Source: Faecalibacterium sp. I3-3-33 | GTDB taxonomy: Bacteria > Bacillota > Clostridia > Oscillospirales > Ruminococcaceae | NCBI RefSeq assembly: GCF_023347295.1 | Contig: NZ_CP094469.1 | Coordinates: forward strand, 868,001 to 932,000 | Direction: 5' to 3' | Length of the DNA stretch: 64,000 bases | Shown: positions 1 through 8,842 of the stretch, piece by piece | How positions within the stretch are numbered: position 1 is the first letter of the stretch | Layout: every line of letters begins with the position of its first letter | Notes under the pieces: model-generated | Databases searched by the model: none | Told to the model about the DNA's origin: nothing | The model's input: only the letters and a program-made list of their open reading frames with translations | Made by a program: the position numbers and the translations under genes

Positions 1-1
1 A

Positions 2-592
2 GAAACCCTACGGATATACGAAGAGTTTTTATCAGATGTTGCCAAATCGCCTTGTTTTTTTGCCAACATTTTACTTTACGCAAACCAAAAAAGTAGTGCG
101 CATTTTTTGATGGATGCTGTCTGCGGAGAAGCTATCAAAGAAGGAACTTGTGAAATTCAGGAAATTCCCAGTACGGCCACACCGTTGGAATTGCAGGAAG
201 TAAATCAGCCTTACTGCAATCTTCTACCACCCTCTTTAGCATTCTGGCCAACCGCTTATACACTTGATGAACTTTCTTCTTTCTTTCGGCTTCCAATACT
301 ATTTGATGGCGAGAATATCGAAATAAAGAAGGAAACTGCTCCGAAGTTGGAGCAAACTGGCATTTACCTTGGACAAACCAACAATGGGTTGAGCGCTTTT
401 ATCGATGCATCATCCTTCAAAAAACACGCTTTCATATGTGGTGTTCCCGGCTCTGGTAAAACTAACACCATGCTGCATCTCGCTAATAGCCTATGGCATC
501 ATAAAAAGCTAATCAAGGATGATACCGATAATTTGTCGGTCACTTTTAAAGAAGAAAGTGATCCTATTCCTTTTTTGGTTTTGGAACCCGCC
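2..592 (+). pseudogene. HerA/FtsK-like ATPase, 5' part (runs in from the left; split by an insertion)
   Basis: The frame is open from the window edge, so the start lies upstream. A Walker A motif, GVPGSGKTNT, sits near 440-470. The frame then reads EPAK and stops at 599-601. The missing continuation, beginning REYREL, resumes at 5161. HerA/FtsK-superfamily ATPases of this form are hexameric DNA pumps, often paired with nuclease or NADase partners in defence loci. The gene is interrupted at the EPAK codons by a 4.57 kb insertion, so this half codes only for the N-terminal region and Walker A. It is AT-rich like the genes at 6541-9517 and would be first or early in that operon. Family call is from the motifs in both halves; substrate is unknown. 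Confidence 0.8.
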
Positions 593-635
593 AAATTATG
601 ATGCTAAAAATTTGTAATTAAGAAGGAGTGATTAC

Positions 636-1373
636 ATGAACAAAAATATAAAATATTCTCAAAACTTTTTAACGAGTGAAAAAGTACTCAACCAAATAAT
701 AAAACAATTGAATTTAAAAGAAACCGATACCGTTTACGAAATTGGAACAGGTAAAGGGCATTTAACGACGAAACTGGCTAAAATAAGTAAACAGGTAACG
801 TCTATTGAATTAGACAGTCATCTATTCAACTTATCGTCAGAAAAATTAAAACTGAATACTCGTGTCACTTTAATTCACCAAGATATTCTACAGTTTCAAT
901 TCCCTAACAAACAGAGGTATAAAATTGTTGGGAGTATTCCTTACCATTTAAGCACACAAATTATTAAAAAAGTGGTTTTTGAAAGCCATGCGTCTGACAT
1001 CTATCTGATTGTTGAAGAAGGATTCTACAAGCGTACCTTGGATATTCACCGAACACTAGGGTTGCTCTTGCACACTCAAGTCTCGATTCAGCAATTGCTT
1101 AAGCTGCCAGCGGAATGCTTTCATCCTAAACCAAAAGTAAACAGTGTCTTAATAAAACTTACCCGCCATACCACAGATGTTCCAGATAAATATTGGAAGC
1201 TATATACGTACTTTGTTTCAAAATGGGTCAATCGAGAATATCGTCAACTGTTTACTAAAAATCAGTTTCATCAAGCAATGAAACACGCCAAAGTAAACAA
1301 TTTAAGTACCGTTACTTATGAGCAAGTATTGTCTATTTTTAATAGTTATCTATTATTTAACGGGAGGAAATAA
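636..1373 (+). CDS. erm(B): 23S rRNA (adenine-N6) dimethyltransferase Erm(B)
   Basis: The full-length 245-aa protein matches Erm(B) as I know it. It dimethylates A2058 of 23S rRNA and gives macrolide-lincosamide-streptogramin B resistance. The SAM site EIGTGKGHL is at residues 35-43 and the catalytic motif SIPYHLST at 100-107. Residue 100 is Ser, as in some known alleles, where others have Asn. The RBS AAGAAGGAG lies just upstream. Only about 43 bp separate the gene from the interrupted ATPase frame. The usual leader peptide and promoter are absent, so expression probably depends on transcription entering from the ATPase operon. Confidence 0.97.
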
Positions 1374-1377
1374 TTCT

Positions 1378-1509
1378 ATGAGTCGCTTTTGTAAATTTGG
1401 AAAGTTACACGTTACTAAAGGGAATGTAGATAAATTATTAGGTATACTACTGACAGCTTCCAAGGAGCTAAAGAGGTCCCTAGCGCCTACGGGGAATTTG
1501 TATCGATAA
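1378..1509 (+). CDS. Small ORF downstream of erm(B), topoisomerase-derived
   Basis: A 43-aa frame starts ATGAGTCGC five bases after the erm(B) stop, behind the RBS GGGAGG. It begins MSRFCKFGKLHV and ends inside the large palindrome at 1473-1547. The same short frame is commonly found after erm(B) in pAM-beta-1/Tn917-type contexts. I read it as the leading piece of a topoisomerase C-terminal region cut by the palindrome, with the rest at 1546-1797. It is probably not functional. Confidence 0.4.
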   Translation: MSRFCKFGKLHVTKGNVDKLLGILLTASKELKRSLAPTGNLYR

Positions 1510-1547
1510 GGGGTACAAATTCCCACTAAGCGCTCGGGACCCCTTGT
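1473..1547. repeat. Large palindrome downstream of erm(B)
   Basis: The arms GGGAATTTGTA (1492-1502) and TACAAATTCCC (1514-1524) pair perfectly over 11 bp. The outer GGTCCCTAGCGC and GCGCTCGGGACCCC pair around them. It interrupts the small ORF before the topoisomerase-like sequence resumes. It may act as a terminator for erm(B) or mark a recombination junction. Confidence 0.75.
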
Positions 1548-1797
1548 AGGAAAATGTCCTAAGTGTGGCAACAATATTGTATTAAAAAAATCGTTTTATG
1601 GTTGTTCAAATTATCCTGAATGTACCTTCACTTTAGCTGAACATTTTAGAAAGAAAAAACTCACCAAAACAAATGTAAAAGAATTACTAGAGGGAAAAGA
1701 AACCCTGGTAAAAGGAATCAAAACGAAAGATAGAAAGTCCTACAATGCCGTTGTAAAAATCGGAGAAAAGGGATATATTGATTTTATCTATGTATGA
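1546..1797 (+). pseudogene. Topoisomerase C-terminal zinc-ribbon fragment
   Basis: An 83-codon frame without a start codon reads GKCPKCGNN, then CSNYPECTF, then a basic tail ending in TGA. The paired CPxC and CxxYPEC motifs are a type IA topoisomerase C-terminal zinc ribbon, as in the pAM-beta-1-type topoisomerase that often lies beside erm(B). The catalytic body is missing. It is a passenger remnant. Confidence 0.65.
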
Positions 1798-1855
1798 GAA
1801 CGTATTTTTTGAAATGCTTGAGCGAATCATTCAATTAGAAAACGAAAAAGAATAG

Positions 1856-1905
1856 AATCACAAATCACAAGTGATTAATCACAAATCACTTGTGATTTGT
1901 GATTG
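1856..1905 (+). promoter_or_regulatory. Omega operator: heptad repeats
   Basis: This stretch holds repeated ATCACAA-type heptads in both orientations (AATCACAAATCACAAGTGATT and its mirror) just upstream of omega. In pSM19035-type systems omega binds unspaced heptads of the form (A/T)ATCACA(A/T) and represses its own promoter. The match to that pattern is direct; binding here is inferred. Confidence 0.85.
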
Positions 1906-1946
1906 TTGATGATAAAATAAGAGTAAGAAGAAATAGAAAGAAGTGA

Positions 1947-2162
1947 GTGGTTGTGGGAAATTTAGGCGCACAAAAAGCAAAACGAAATGATACACCAATC
2001 AGTGCAAAAAAAGATATTATGGGGGATAAGACGGTTCGTGTTCGTGCTGACTTGCACCATATTATAAAAATCGAAACAGCAAAGAATGGCGGAAACGTAA
2101 AAGAAGTTATGGATAAAGCCTTAGAAGAATATATTCGGAAATATTTACCTGACAAACTTTAA
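1947..2162 (+). CDS. Omega transcriptional repressor (ribbon-helix-helix)
   Basis: This 71-aa protein starts at GTG (reading MVVGNLGAQKAKRND) and contains the RHH core KTVRVRADLHH followed by two helices. It matches the omega regulator of the omega-epsilon-zeta stability cassette of Gram-positive plasmids in length and sequence. It probably autoregulates through the heptads at 1856-1905 and controls the following epsilon gene 17 bp downstream. Because zeta is truncated here, omega now regulates an antitoxin and a chimera. Confidence 0.93.
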   Translation: MVVGNLGAQKAKRNDTPISAKKDIMGDKTVRVRADLHHIIKIETAKNGGNVKEVMDKALEEYIRKYLPDKL

Positions 2163-2178
2163 AAGGAGTGAAAATGAA

Positions 2179-2451
2179 ATGGCAGTTACTTATGAAAAAA
2201 CATTTGAAATAGAGATCATTAACGAATTATCGGCAAGCGTTTATAATCGAGTATTAAACTATGTTTTGAATCATGAATTAAATAAAAATGACTCTCAATT
2301 ATTGGAAGTCAATTTATTAAACCAATTAAAGCTTGCAAAACGTGTAAATCTTTTTGATTATTCTTTAGAAGAATTACAAGCCGTTCATGAGTATTGGCGG
2401 TCAATGAATCGCTATTCAAAACAAGTTTTGAATAAAGAGAAAGTGGCTTAA
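2179..2451 (+). CDS. Epsilon antitoxin
   Basis: This 90-aa protein beginning [17 protein letters not shown] matches epsilon, the helical antitoxin that covers the ATP site of the zeta UDP-N-acetylglucosamine kinase. It is full length, follows omega, and ends one base before the zeta start, so the genes are coupled. Its partner is cut after about 65 residues, so epsilon is likely an orphan antitoxin in this element. It could still neutralise zeta made by another replicon in the cell. Confidence 0.92.
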   Translation: MAVTYEKTFEIEIINELSASVYNRVLNYVLNHELNKNDSQLLEVNLLNQLKLAKRVNLFDYSLEELQAVHEYWRSMNRYSKQVLNKEKVA

Positions 2452-2452
2452 T

Positions 2453-3319
2453 ATGGCAAATATAGTCAATTTTACTGACAAACAATTTGAAAATCGCTTA
2501 AATGATAATTTAGAAGAATTGGTTCAAGGAAAAAAAGCGGTTGAATCGCCAACCGCTTTTTTACTTGGTGGGCAACCAGGGTCAGGGAAAACGAGTTTGC
2601 GATCAGCAATTCTTGAAGAAACACAAGGGAATGTTATTGTCATTGATAAAGAGGGGTTAAAAGCTGCTGGTGAATGGCATCAATTAAAACCTTTGTTTCC
2701 TTCGTTAGAAGGAAAATCTGTTCTTGACTTGGGGTGCGGATATGGCTGGCACTGCAAGTTCGCAGAAGAACAAGGAGCTACAAAAATATTAGGGATTGAT
2801 TTAAGTAAGAAAATGATTGAGGAAGCCCAAAAGCGCAATTCAGGAAATCAAATTGAATATCGTATTAGCGGATTAGAGGAATATGACTATCCAGAAAATG
2901 AATGGGATTGTGTTATATCTAATTTAGCTCTGCACTATATAGAGGACATAGTGGAAATATTTCAAAAAGTGTATAGGACATTAAAACCAGGTGGAATTTT
3001 TCTTTTTAATATCGAACACCCTGTTTTTACCGCAGGAGTTGGGCAGGATTGGATTTATACAGATGATGGGAAACCGCAATATTGGGCGATTGATAATTAC
3101 TTTATAACAGGAGAACGAAATACACATTTTTTAGGATGTGATGTAGTAAAACAACATCACACACTTACACAGATTATAATGGGATTGCTGAACAATGGGT
3201 TTGAGCTTAAAGTTGTAGAGGAAGCAGAACCGCCTAAAGAGATGATGGATATTCCGGGTATGGAAGATGAACTTCGCCGCCCGATGATGTTACTTGTAAA
3301 GGCGATAGCGAAAAAATAA
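2453..3319 (+). CDS. Chimera: zeta toxin N-terminus fused to a class I SAM methyltransferase
   Basis: Residues 1-65 are zeta: [19 protein letters not shown], then the Walker A motif [10 protein letters not shown] and NVIVID. After VID the sequence becomes [17 protein letters not shown] and then a class I methyltransferase with the SAM motif [15 protein letters not shown], and [14 protein letters not shown] (an ubiE-like small-molecule methyltransferase). The frame is continuous for 288 aa. Zeta needs residues beyond the break for substrate binding, so toxin activity should be lost. The methyltransferase lacks its own start and would be made with the zeta leader. Similar truncations occur in other erm(B)/aadE cassettes as I recall. 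Substrate unknown. Confidence 0.85.
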   Translation: MANIVNFTDKQFENRLNDNLEELVQGKKAVESPTAFLLGGQPGSGKTSLRSAILEETQGNVIVIDKEGLKAAGEWHQLKPLFPSLEGKSVLDLGCGYGWHCKFAEEQGATKILGIDLSKKMIEEAQKRNSGNQIEYRISGLEEYDYPENEWDCVISNLALHYIEDIVEIFQKVYRTLKPGGIFLFNIEHPVFTAGVGQDWIYTDDGKPQYWAIDNYFITGERNTHFLGCDVVKQHHTLTQIIMGLLNNGFELKVVEEAEPPKEMMDIPGMEDELRRPMMLLVKAIAKK

Positions 3320-3321
3320 TA

Positions 3322-3555
3322 TCTCTATTAGGAAAACTGATATACCCCAATTTAGAGAATGGCATAGTAATTCCTAGTGATAAAGAGAAAATGATTGCAC
3401 TGGCAAATAAATACATTGAAAAAGAAAATGTAGATGCACTCATTCTCGCCTGTACGGAGCTGCCACTTGCCATAAAGCCCGAAGATGTTAATGTGCCAAT
3501 CGTGAATACAACCCAAGTACATATCAATGCAATTTACCAATATGCAATTCGATAA
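3322..3555 (+). pseudogene. Aspartate/glutamate racemase C-terminal fragment
   Basis: A 78-codon frame without a start reads SLLGKLIYPNL, ALILACTELPLAI and ends YQYAIR-stop. CTELPL with the second catalytic Cys is typical of the C-terminal half of Asp/Glu racemases. The N-terminal half with the first Cys is missing. It lies directly after the methyltransferase and is a cassette remnant. Confidence 0.7.
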
Positions 3556-3567
3556 AAATAGCAAAGC

Positions 3568-3650
3568 CAGCCGAGCCAGTCAACGGTCAAGATGAACGGC
3601 GCATTTCATGCGCCGCCGTTGACAGCCCCGCCCGTCTTTGCTAAAGGGTA
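3568..3650. repeat. Hairpin repeat shared with 47307-47380
   Basis: The segment carries GCCGAGCCAGTCAACGG, a GC-rich hairpin (GGCGC...GCGCC), then CCGTTGACAGCC and CCCG(T/C). GTCAACGG pairs with CCGTTGAC. Near-identical ends and a different middle occur at 47307-47380, at the left side of the Tn1549-like element. The shared unit suggests that both mosaics drew on the same family of elements. Confidence 0.7.
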
Positions 3651-3711
3651 ATCAAGGCGGGAAAGCCCTAAAATGGCTTCACACCTATTTCAATAATTGG
3701 AGGAGATAAAA

Positions 3712-4578
3712 ATGAGATCAGAAAAGGAAGTTTATGATATTGTTTTGAATTTTGCAAAAACAGACAAACGCATTCGCATGGTTACTTTGGAAGGATCTAG
3801 AACAAATACAAATATTCCGCCTGATGATTTTCAGGATTTTGATATTACTTTTTTTGTTACGGATATGGACAGCTTCACAAGTGATGATAAATGGCTAGAT
3901 ATATTTGGTGAAAGGTTGATTCTGCAAAAGCCGGAAGATATGGAATTATTTCCAGCTGTAGAAAAGGGATTTTCATATTTAATGCTGTTTACTGATGATG
4001 TTAAGATAGATTTAACTTTGCTGCCGCTGGAACTGATAGACGAGTATTTTACATGGGATAAACTGGTAAAGTTACTGTTGGATAAAGACAACCGTATCGT
4101 AAAGCCGCCAATACCAACGGATATAGACTACCACTTGCAGAAGCCTACTCAAAGAATGTTTGACGATTGCTGTAATGAATTTTGGAATACTACAACATAT
4201 GTAGTAAAGGGCTTATGCCGCAAAGAAATTCTTTTTGCTATTGACCATATGAATGATATAGTACGAAAAGAATTGCTTCGCATGATTTCCTGGCTGATTG
4301 GTATCAAACAGGGATTTCATTTCAGTTTGGGAAAAAACTATAAATTTATGAAGCAATATGTCCCAGAGGAATTGTGGGAACGACTTATGTCCACTTATAA
4401 TATGGATTCCTATCCCCATATGTGGGAATCCTTTGAACAATGTATGGCATTGTTCCGGGAGGTTTCGTCAGAAGTGGCATGCCAGTTGGATTACCAGTAT
4501 CCACTATATGATGAAAAAATCAGTAATTATGTGATTCGGCAAAAGAAAAAATATGGCATTGAAGATGATAACAAATAA
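3712..4578 (+). CDS. ant(6)-Ia: Aminoglycoside 6-nucleotidyltransferase ANT(6)-Ia (AadE)
   Basis: This 288-aa protein starts at ATG behind TTGGAGGAG. It adenylylates streptomycin at the 6 position. The nucleotidyltransferase motif is visible as GSRTN followed by DFDITFF, and the family pattern continues through KIDLTLLPL and the helical C-terminal domain. It matches AadE/ANT(6)-Ia of Gram-positive mobile elements, including the usual company of erm(B). It appears complete. Confidence 0.95.
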   Translation: MRSEKEVYDIVLNFAKTDKRIRMVTLEGSRTNTNIPPDDFQDFDITFFVTDMDSFTSDDKWLDIFGERLILQKPEDMELFPAVEKGFSYLMLFTDDVKIDLTLLPLELIDEYFTWDKLVKLLLDKDNRIVKPPIPTDIDYHLQKPTQRMFDDCCNEFWNTTTYVVKGLCRKEILFAIDHMNDIVRKELLRMISWLIGIKQGFHFSLGKNYKFMKQYVPEELWERLMSTYNMDSYPHMWESFEQCMALFREVSSEVACQLDYQYPLYDEKISNYVIRQKKKYGIEDDNK

Positions 4579-4639
4579 AATTTTTTCAATCGAAAAAATT
4601 TATTTTGATTATTCAATTTTGAAAAACTGAATACCTCAA

Positions 4640-5158
4640 AATCAGAAAGAGCGCGGACAAGCACTTTGAGGGATTGGCCGCCTTGTCCACCCATCCAGCG
4701 GGGCGGCGGGCGGCGGTCAAGGCCGGGTGTAACCCCGTTCATTTCAGCCTTGACGGTTGCCCGCTGTCCTGCTACTTTTCCGGGAGTGTGGCCACAACTT
4801 CGGGACACTTTGTCCACAAGTCGGAGCGTAGGACGAGGGACGGGGGCTTTCATATACCTGCCGCCGTTCTCTGAAAACAGGCCGATTTTTTGCTCATTCC
4901 CATTCGCAAAAATTCAGCCTGTTTTCCTGCCGGAGCAAACGGGGCGCAAGAAGCACCGCACCCCGTTTCCCCCGTCAGCCACGCCAGCAGGTATAACACA
5001 CTACACTTTGCAAGCAAAGTCGTGTGCCAAAGGGGGCACCCCTTTGGAAACCCCGGACAACAAAACAGGCGGTATGCTGCCCTCTCCGGGAGCATACCGC
5101 CGTTTGTTGTCAGCAGCCCGTTTCACGGTCTGCGTGTAGTTCCTTGTAAACTGACCTA
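4640..5158. other. GC-rich non-coding tail of the insertion
   Basis: Base composition changes from AT-rich to GC-rich after the ant(6)-Ia gene. No convincing gene is present; the frames here overlap each other and lack family features. The sequence has the look of the region before mobC in Tn1549-type elements (the run GTGTGCCAAAGGGGGCACCC) and ends in the large hairpin at 5056-5111. It abuts the ATPase gene at about 5158. Confidence 0.6.
5056..5111. repeat. Long imperfect inverted repeat near the right end of the insertion
   Basis: The left arm GACAACAAAACAGGCGGTAT continues into GCT (5056-5078). The right arm AGCATACCGCCGTTTGTTGT continues into C (5091-5111). They pair over about 21 bp with two small differences around a 12-nt loop. 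It could be a terminator, part of an oriT, or a secondary-structure breakpoint. It lies 47 bp from the ATPase junction. Confidence 0.75.
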
Positions 5159-6531
5159 AGCGTGAATATCGAGAACTTTCTAGGTATGATATTCCAGAGT
5201 TAATTATTCTTTCTCCTTCAGCTAGTACAAAATTTCCTATGAGGTTGAATCCCTTCGAATTCCCGAAAGGACTCACACTTTCAGAACATATCTCTAAACT
5301 GTGTCAGGTTTTTGAGGGTGCTTTTCCGATTGCTCCACCAGCTCCTTTTATATTGGATAAAGCTATCGAAGGTATTTATCGAGCACATGGTTGGAATACC
5401 AATGATATTAACACCGGGGAAAAAGAATATCCGACCATGTCGGAATTATATGATCGCTTTCAAAAAGAACTTAGCCAAACAACTTATGACAGCGAAATTC
5501 AAGGTAATATTCAATCTGTTCTGGAAATGCGTATTGGCAGTCTCCTACGTCGGGAAATGAAGGACATTTTTGATGTAAAACACTCTACATTCTCTCCAGA
5601 GGAATGGCTAAAGCACCCTGTCATTGTAGAACTCGAATCGTTAGGAGAAGGTCCTGCCAACTTTGTTACGTTGTTATTATGTACCCTCATTCGAGAAACT
5701 TTGAAAGCCTCTCCTCGTGCAGATGAAGAAAAGGTTGTCCGGCATATCATTTTTATCGAAGAAGCCCATAACCTTATCGCTCCTGAAGCACAAGTAGCAT
5801 CTGGTCAAGATTCAAATCCTAAAATTGCCGCTACAGCATATATCGTTAAAATGTTAGCAGAGGTTCGTGCTTTACGCGAAGGTATTATCATCGCAGACCA
5901 GCTTCCTACTGCTATGGCACCTGAAGTTATTAAAAATACTAATATCAAGCTGATTCATAGACTTACCTCTATAGATGATCGACAACTGATTGGCAGCACA
6001 ATGTCTGCTAGTGGCATTCAACTAGAACATGTTGCAGTTTATCGTCCGGGTGAGGCCCTAATGTCTTATGAAGGACTTCAGCGACCATTTGAACTCAGAA
6101 TTCAAGAGCAAAAAGGTCATGGTTCTGAAACGCCCAATGACGACGAACTATATGATATTATGCTTCACAAGCCAGCATTTTTTCAGTTGGCGCAAAAAGA
6201 AGAAAATCTAAAGCTAGAAACTCTAAAAGAAAATGTTAAATCACTAAAGAAAAAGGAGGTTGAAGCTCTTTGTGCACTCTCCGAATATGACTCATCCGTA
6301 CATACATCCACTCAAATCACAGATTTCTATTGGCACATGGAAAATATTTACACCTCGATTGTAATACTTCGTTCACAATACCGAAGAGACTGTCAGGCGA
6401 TAAATGAACTTTTCATTTCAGCCGAAAGAAAAGCGATGTTGGATGAATTGATTCGCAGTATAGGAGAACCTCTCCAACAAAAAATCAAAAATAACGTTGT
6501 TTTTCTTGATTCGAATGGCCAATTAGAATGA
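5159..6531 (+). pseudogene. HerA/FtsK-like ATPase, 3' part
   Basis: The frame is open from 5155 and reads KREYRELSRYDIPEL, continuing the EPAK that stops at 599. Walker B is FIEEAHNLI (about 5752-5778), followed by the superfamily pattern QLPTAMAPEVIKNTN and the sensor-like HRLTSIDDRQLIG. The final 100 residues are helical. An ATG at 5239 could start a 430-aa product, but it has no good RBS and the product would lack Walker A, so ATPase activity is unlikely. With 2-592 it makes a gene of at least 655 codons. Downstream genes follow within 10-20 bp and may still be expressed from the insertion. Confidence 0.82.
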
Positions 6532-6540
6532 GGTATTATT

Positions 6541-7029
6541 ATGGCTGAAAATTTTAGTATTGAGCATTCCAGAACGAAAATCACTGAGGTAAAGAAAACT
6601 ATTGAAGATAAAAAACAAAAGCTGGACGAGTTAAAGCAACAAAAAAAGAGTCTTATGGATGCCGGGCTTGCGTTGGATTCTTCAAATTTAGATTCAGCTG
6701 TTCAAGCTACCCTTATGGAAAGCATTAACGATTCTCTGCGTGATGTTGAGAACAAAGCTTATGACGTTTCGAAGGATGCAAATCAGAATCTACAGAGCCT
6801 TGAACAAATCCGGCAAAATGTTGACGATGAAATCACAGATAGTCAAAAGGCGAAGAAGAAACTCGACCAAACCAAGAAGCTGTTAGACACATTAGGTGTT
6901 GGAAAATCATTGGAGAAAGGAGTAAACAAGCTGGATGACCACTTACAGGAAGCAACCGGCTTAAAAGGTGAAGTCATTTCAGCTATGCAGGATTTGGAAA
7001 AAGTCTACCGTCAGTTAGATCAAATTTAA
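6541..7029 (+). CDS. Coiled-coil protein, ATPase-operon partner
   Basis: This 162-aa protein is almost wholly predicted coiled coil. Its first 120 residues are charged heptads (for example KITEVKKTIEDKKQKLDELK), then a Gly-containing hinge (LGVGKSLEKGVNKLDDH) and a short helical tail. There is no signal peptide or membrane segment. It starts 9 bp after the ATPase stop and is followed 17 bp later by the 594-aa gene, so the three look co-transcribed. I do not recognise a named family. It could be an adaptor or structural partner of the ATPase. Confidence 0.7.
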   Translation: MAENFSIEHSRTKITEVKKTIEDKKQKLDELKQQKKSLMDAGLALDSSNLDSAVQATLMESINDSLRDVENKAYDVSKDANQNLQSLEQIRQNVDDEITDSQKAKKKLDQTKKLLDTLGVGKSLEKGVNKLDDHLQEATGLKGEVISAMQDLEKVYRQLDQI

Positions 7030-7046
7030 AATGGGAGGAATTATTT

Positions 7047-8831
7047 ATGGGCTTACTCGGATCTCTTTTTTCGGCAGCCGCCGATATCGCAAAGGAAACT
7101 ATCACAGAAACAATGAATCAAAATGAAACCGAAAAATTCATTAAGATAATGATGGAGCGCGATGCTCAAAACGCTGAAGCAAATGAAAAACTCTATCAAG
7201 ACTGGCTCACGCATGAAAGAAGCAACTATTTTGCGGCTAAAAAGAATACTATCATTCATGATGCCTTTGATGTTCTGATGGATTCTTTTGAGGATACCGG
7301 AAAATTTGATTTTTCTGCTGTGGATAGTTTGAGCGATGAACTGAAGAACAGCGATAGCTATAAGCAGGAGGCAGCTGATGTTGTTAATCTATGCTGCGAA
7401 GCTCTAGTTAAACTGCATCAAAAGTGTTGTATTTCCATTCGATTTGTTATGCAGACAATTCACAATTTACAGCGCTTCGCCGATATTGTCCCTAGCATTC
7501 GAGGCTTGGATCGTCATTATGATGCTTTCTTCCCTGTTGACAATGCCGATTGCAGTTTTTTGACAGATTTCGACAGCATTGCGGAAGGATTAGAAGCTGC
7601 CAAAAATGATTCTGATAATTATCTCGCTATGGTTGGAAGCAACAGTCCGTTGTCAAGGCTTGCAGCTTTGAAAGATATTTTGAAATCGGAAGACTATGTT
7701 GCTGCTGTTTCCAATTTACTTTTTGCCGATCAAGAGGTTGCTCCTTATGCAGGTATGAAAAAAATGATTCTCTGTCTCTCTATGGAGGAAACAGACGAAG
7801 CTACCGCTCTTCTTTTGGATACATATTGTACGGTTATTATGAATTATTTACGGCTTTCAACAGCTAAAGAAAAAGTCGGAAAAGATAATCCTTTTATTTC
7901 TGCATCAACAGAGCAAATCCTGCCAATCGATCTTTTGATTGCTCAATCTATTAAATCTTCGAAATCTGGTAGCCCGCAGGAAGTTGATACCAATCTCGAT
8001 GAGTTCCTTGAATATTATCCTCTGATTTGTACATCTAGCTGGGAAGATCAGCTTTTCATACTTCAGAAAGTTTTTGCTTACCTCAAAATGTATTCTCAGG
8101 AGAGAAAGGTTCTTGAATTTTTAGTCAAAAACAATATTCCTCGTACTGAGCAAATTGATCGTCGGTTAAACTTTTTGAAAAATCTTAATCAAAATGACAT
8201 TAGTAATGCGGCCAACAGCATAGAGGAATTTAGCATTCAGACAAGTGATAATGAAATTGCATATGATTATCGATTTATTTCTTGGACAGTTTCGGAAATA
8301 AACTCCTATATGAACCTTTTAACTAGCGAGGACAAAACACTCGATCTTCCTATGGTTGTTGCTGAATGGAACAAGAAAATTCCTCAAAAAAATATTCGCT
8401 GGAGTACAGATGCTATGCAAGTTTACCTTGATAAGTATCTCCATGAAAATTTTGGTGATCTGTATACAACCAAAATTAAAAACTGCGGTGCAGTACTCTC
8501 AAATGAAGTAGAGTACGAGCCTTCCGTCTATATTGAAGCAACCGACAGCGCTAAATATCCGTGGCTTTCGTTTGTTGTTACTGGTGAACAGCTTACCATG
8601 ACACAAGTTTCCTTCGCTATTTATGCGTTGTATCTGCCTACGAAAGACTCCCAATGCACTCAGGCGGTTGATACAATCGAACAGAATCAGAAATACCAAA
8701 ATCGACTGATTACTTTAAAACAAGCTCAGAATCCTAAAATCAAGAATTATATTGAGTCCATCAATGAAATTCTGATTTCTGGTCTTGAAGCATGGCTAAA
8801 TAACAACAATACTTCTAGCATGTATGATTAA
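7047..8831 (+). CDS. Uncharacterised 594-aa helical protein, ATPase-operon partner
   Basis: It starts at ATG behind AATGGGAGG. The first 15 residues (MGLLGSLFSAAADIAK) are Gly/Ala-rich and amphipathic, suggesting membrane association or a helical cap rather than a cleaved signal. The rest is mostly acidic and helical, with no nuclease, NTPase or toxin motif that I can see. Codon use is AT-rich like the flanking genes. The position between the coiled-coil and Sel1 genes, with gaps of 17 and 11 bp, argues for one functional unit. I could not assign it to any family. Confidence 0.75.
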   Translation: MGLLGSLFSAAADIAKETITETMNQNETEKFIKIMMERDAQNAEANEKLYQDWLTHERSNYFAAKKNTIIHDAFDVLMDSFEDTGKFDFSAVDSLSDELKNSDSYKQEAADVVNLCCEALVKLHQKCCISIRFVMQTIHNLQRFADIVPSIRGLDRHYDAFFPVDNADCSFLTDFDSIAEGLEAAKNDSDNYLAMVGSNSPLSRLAALKDILKSEDYVAAVSNLLFADQEVAPYAGMKKMILCLSMEETDEATALLLDTYCTVIMNYLRLSTAKEKVGKDNPFISASTEQILPIDLLIAQSIKSSKSGSPQEVDTNLDEFLEYYPLICTSSWEDQLFILQKVFAYLKMYSQERKVLEFLVKNNIPRTEQIDRRLNFLKNLNQNDISNAANSIEEFSIQTSDNEIAYDYRFISWTVSEINSYMNLLTSEDKTLDLPMVVAEWNKKIPQKNIRWSTDAMQVYLDKYLHENFGDLYTTKIKNCGAVLSNEVEYEPSVYIEATDSAKYPWLSFVVTGEQLTMTQVSFAIYALYLPTKDSQCTQAVDTIEQNQKYQNRLITLKQAQNPKIKNYIESINEILISGLEAWLNNNNTSSMYD

Positions 8832-8842
8832 GGAGAAAAAGT

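Larger units (their letters stand above)
593..5158. mobile_element. 4.57 kb resistance insertion (erm(B), omega-epsilon-delta-zeta, methyltransferase, ant(6)-Ia)
   Basis: The ATPase frame reads EPAK up to about 592-594 and resumes as K-REYRELS from about 5158-5161. The DNA between does not belong to that gene. It is a mosaic: erm(B) with its downstream palindrome and topoisomerase fragment, an omega-epsilon-zeta block cut inside zeta, a methyltransferase, a racemase fragment, an aminoglycoside nucleotidyltransferase, and a GC-rich tail with large hairpins. No transposase or recombinase gene is inside. Only two or three bases (AA/AAG) could be shared between the ends, so no clear target duplication is visible. 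It resembles resistance cassettes of Gram-positive cocci and Tn1549-type elements, but the mechanism of entry cannot be read. Confidence 0.8.

Noticed and set aside
2453..3319. Functional zeta toxin
   Set aside because: Zeta ends after about 65 residues and the rest is a methyltransferase; residues needed for substrate binding are lost.
4666..5139. 157-aa and other frames in the GC-rich tail of the insertion
   Set aside because: Overlapping frames without RBS or family features; the tail looks non-coding.
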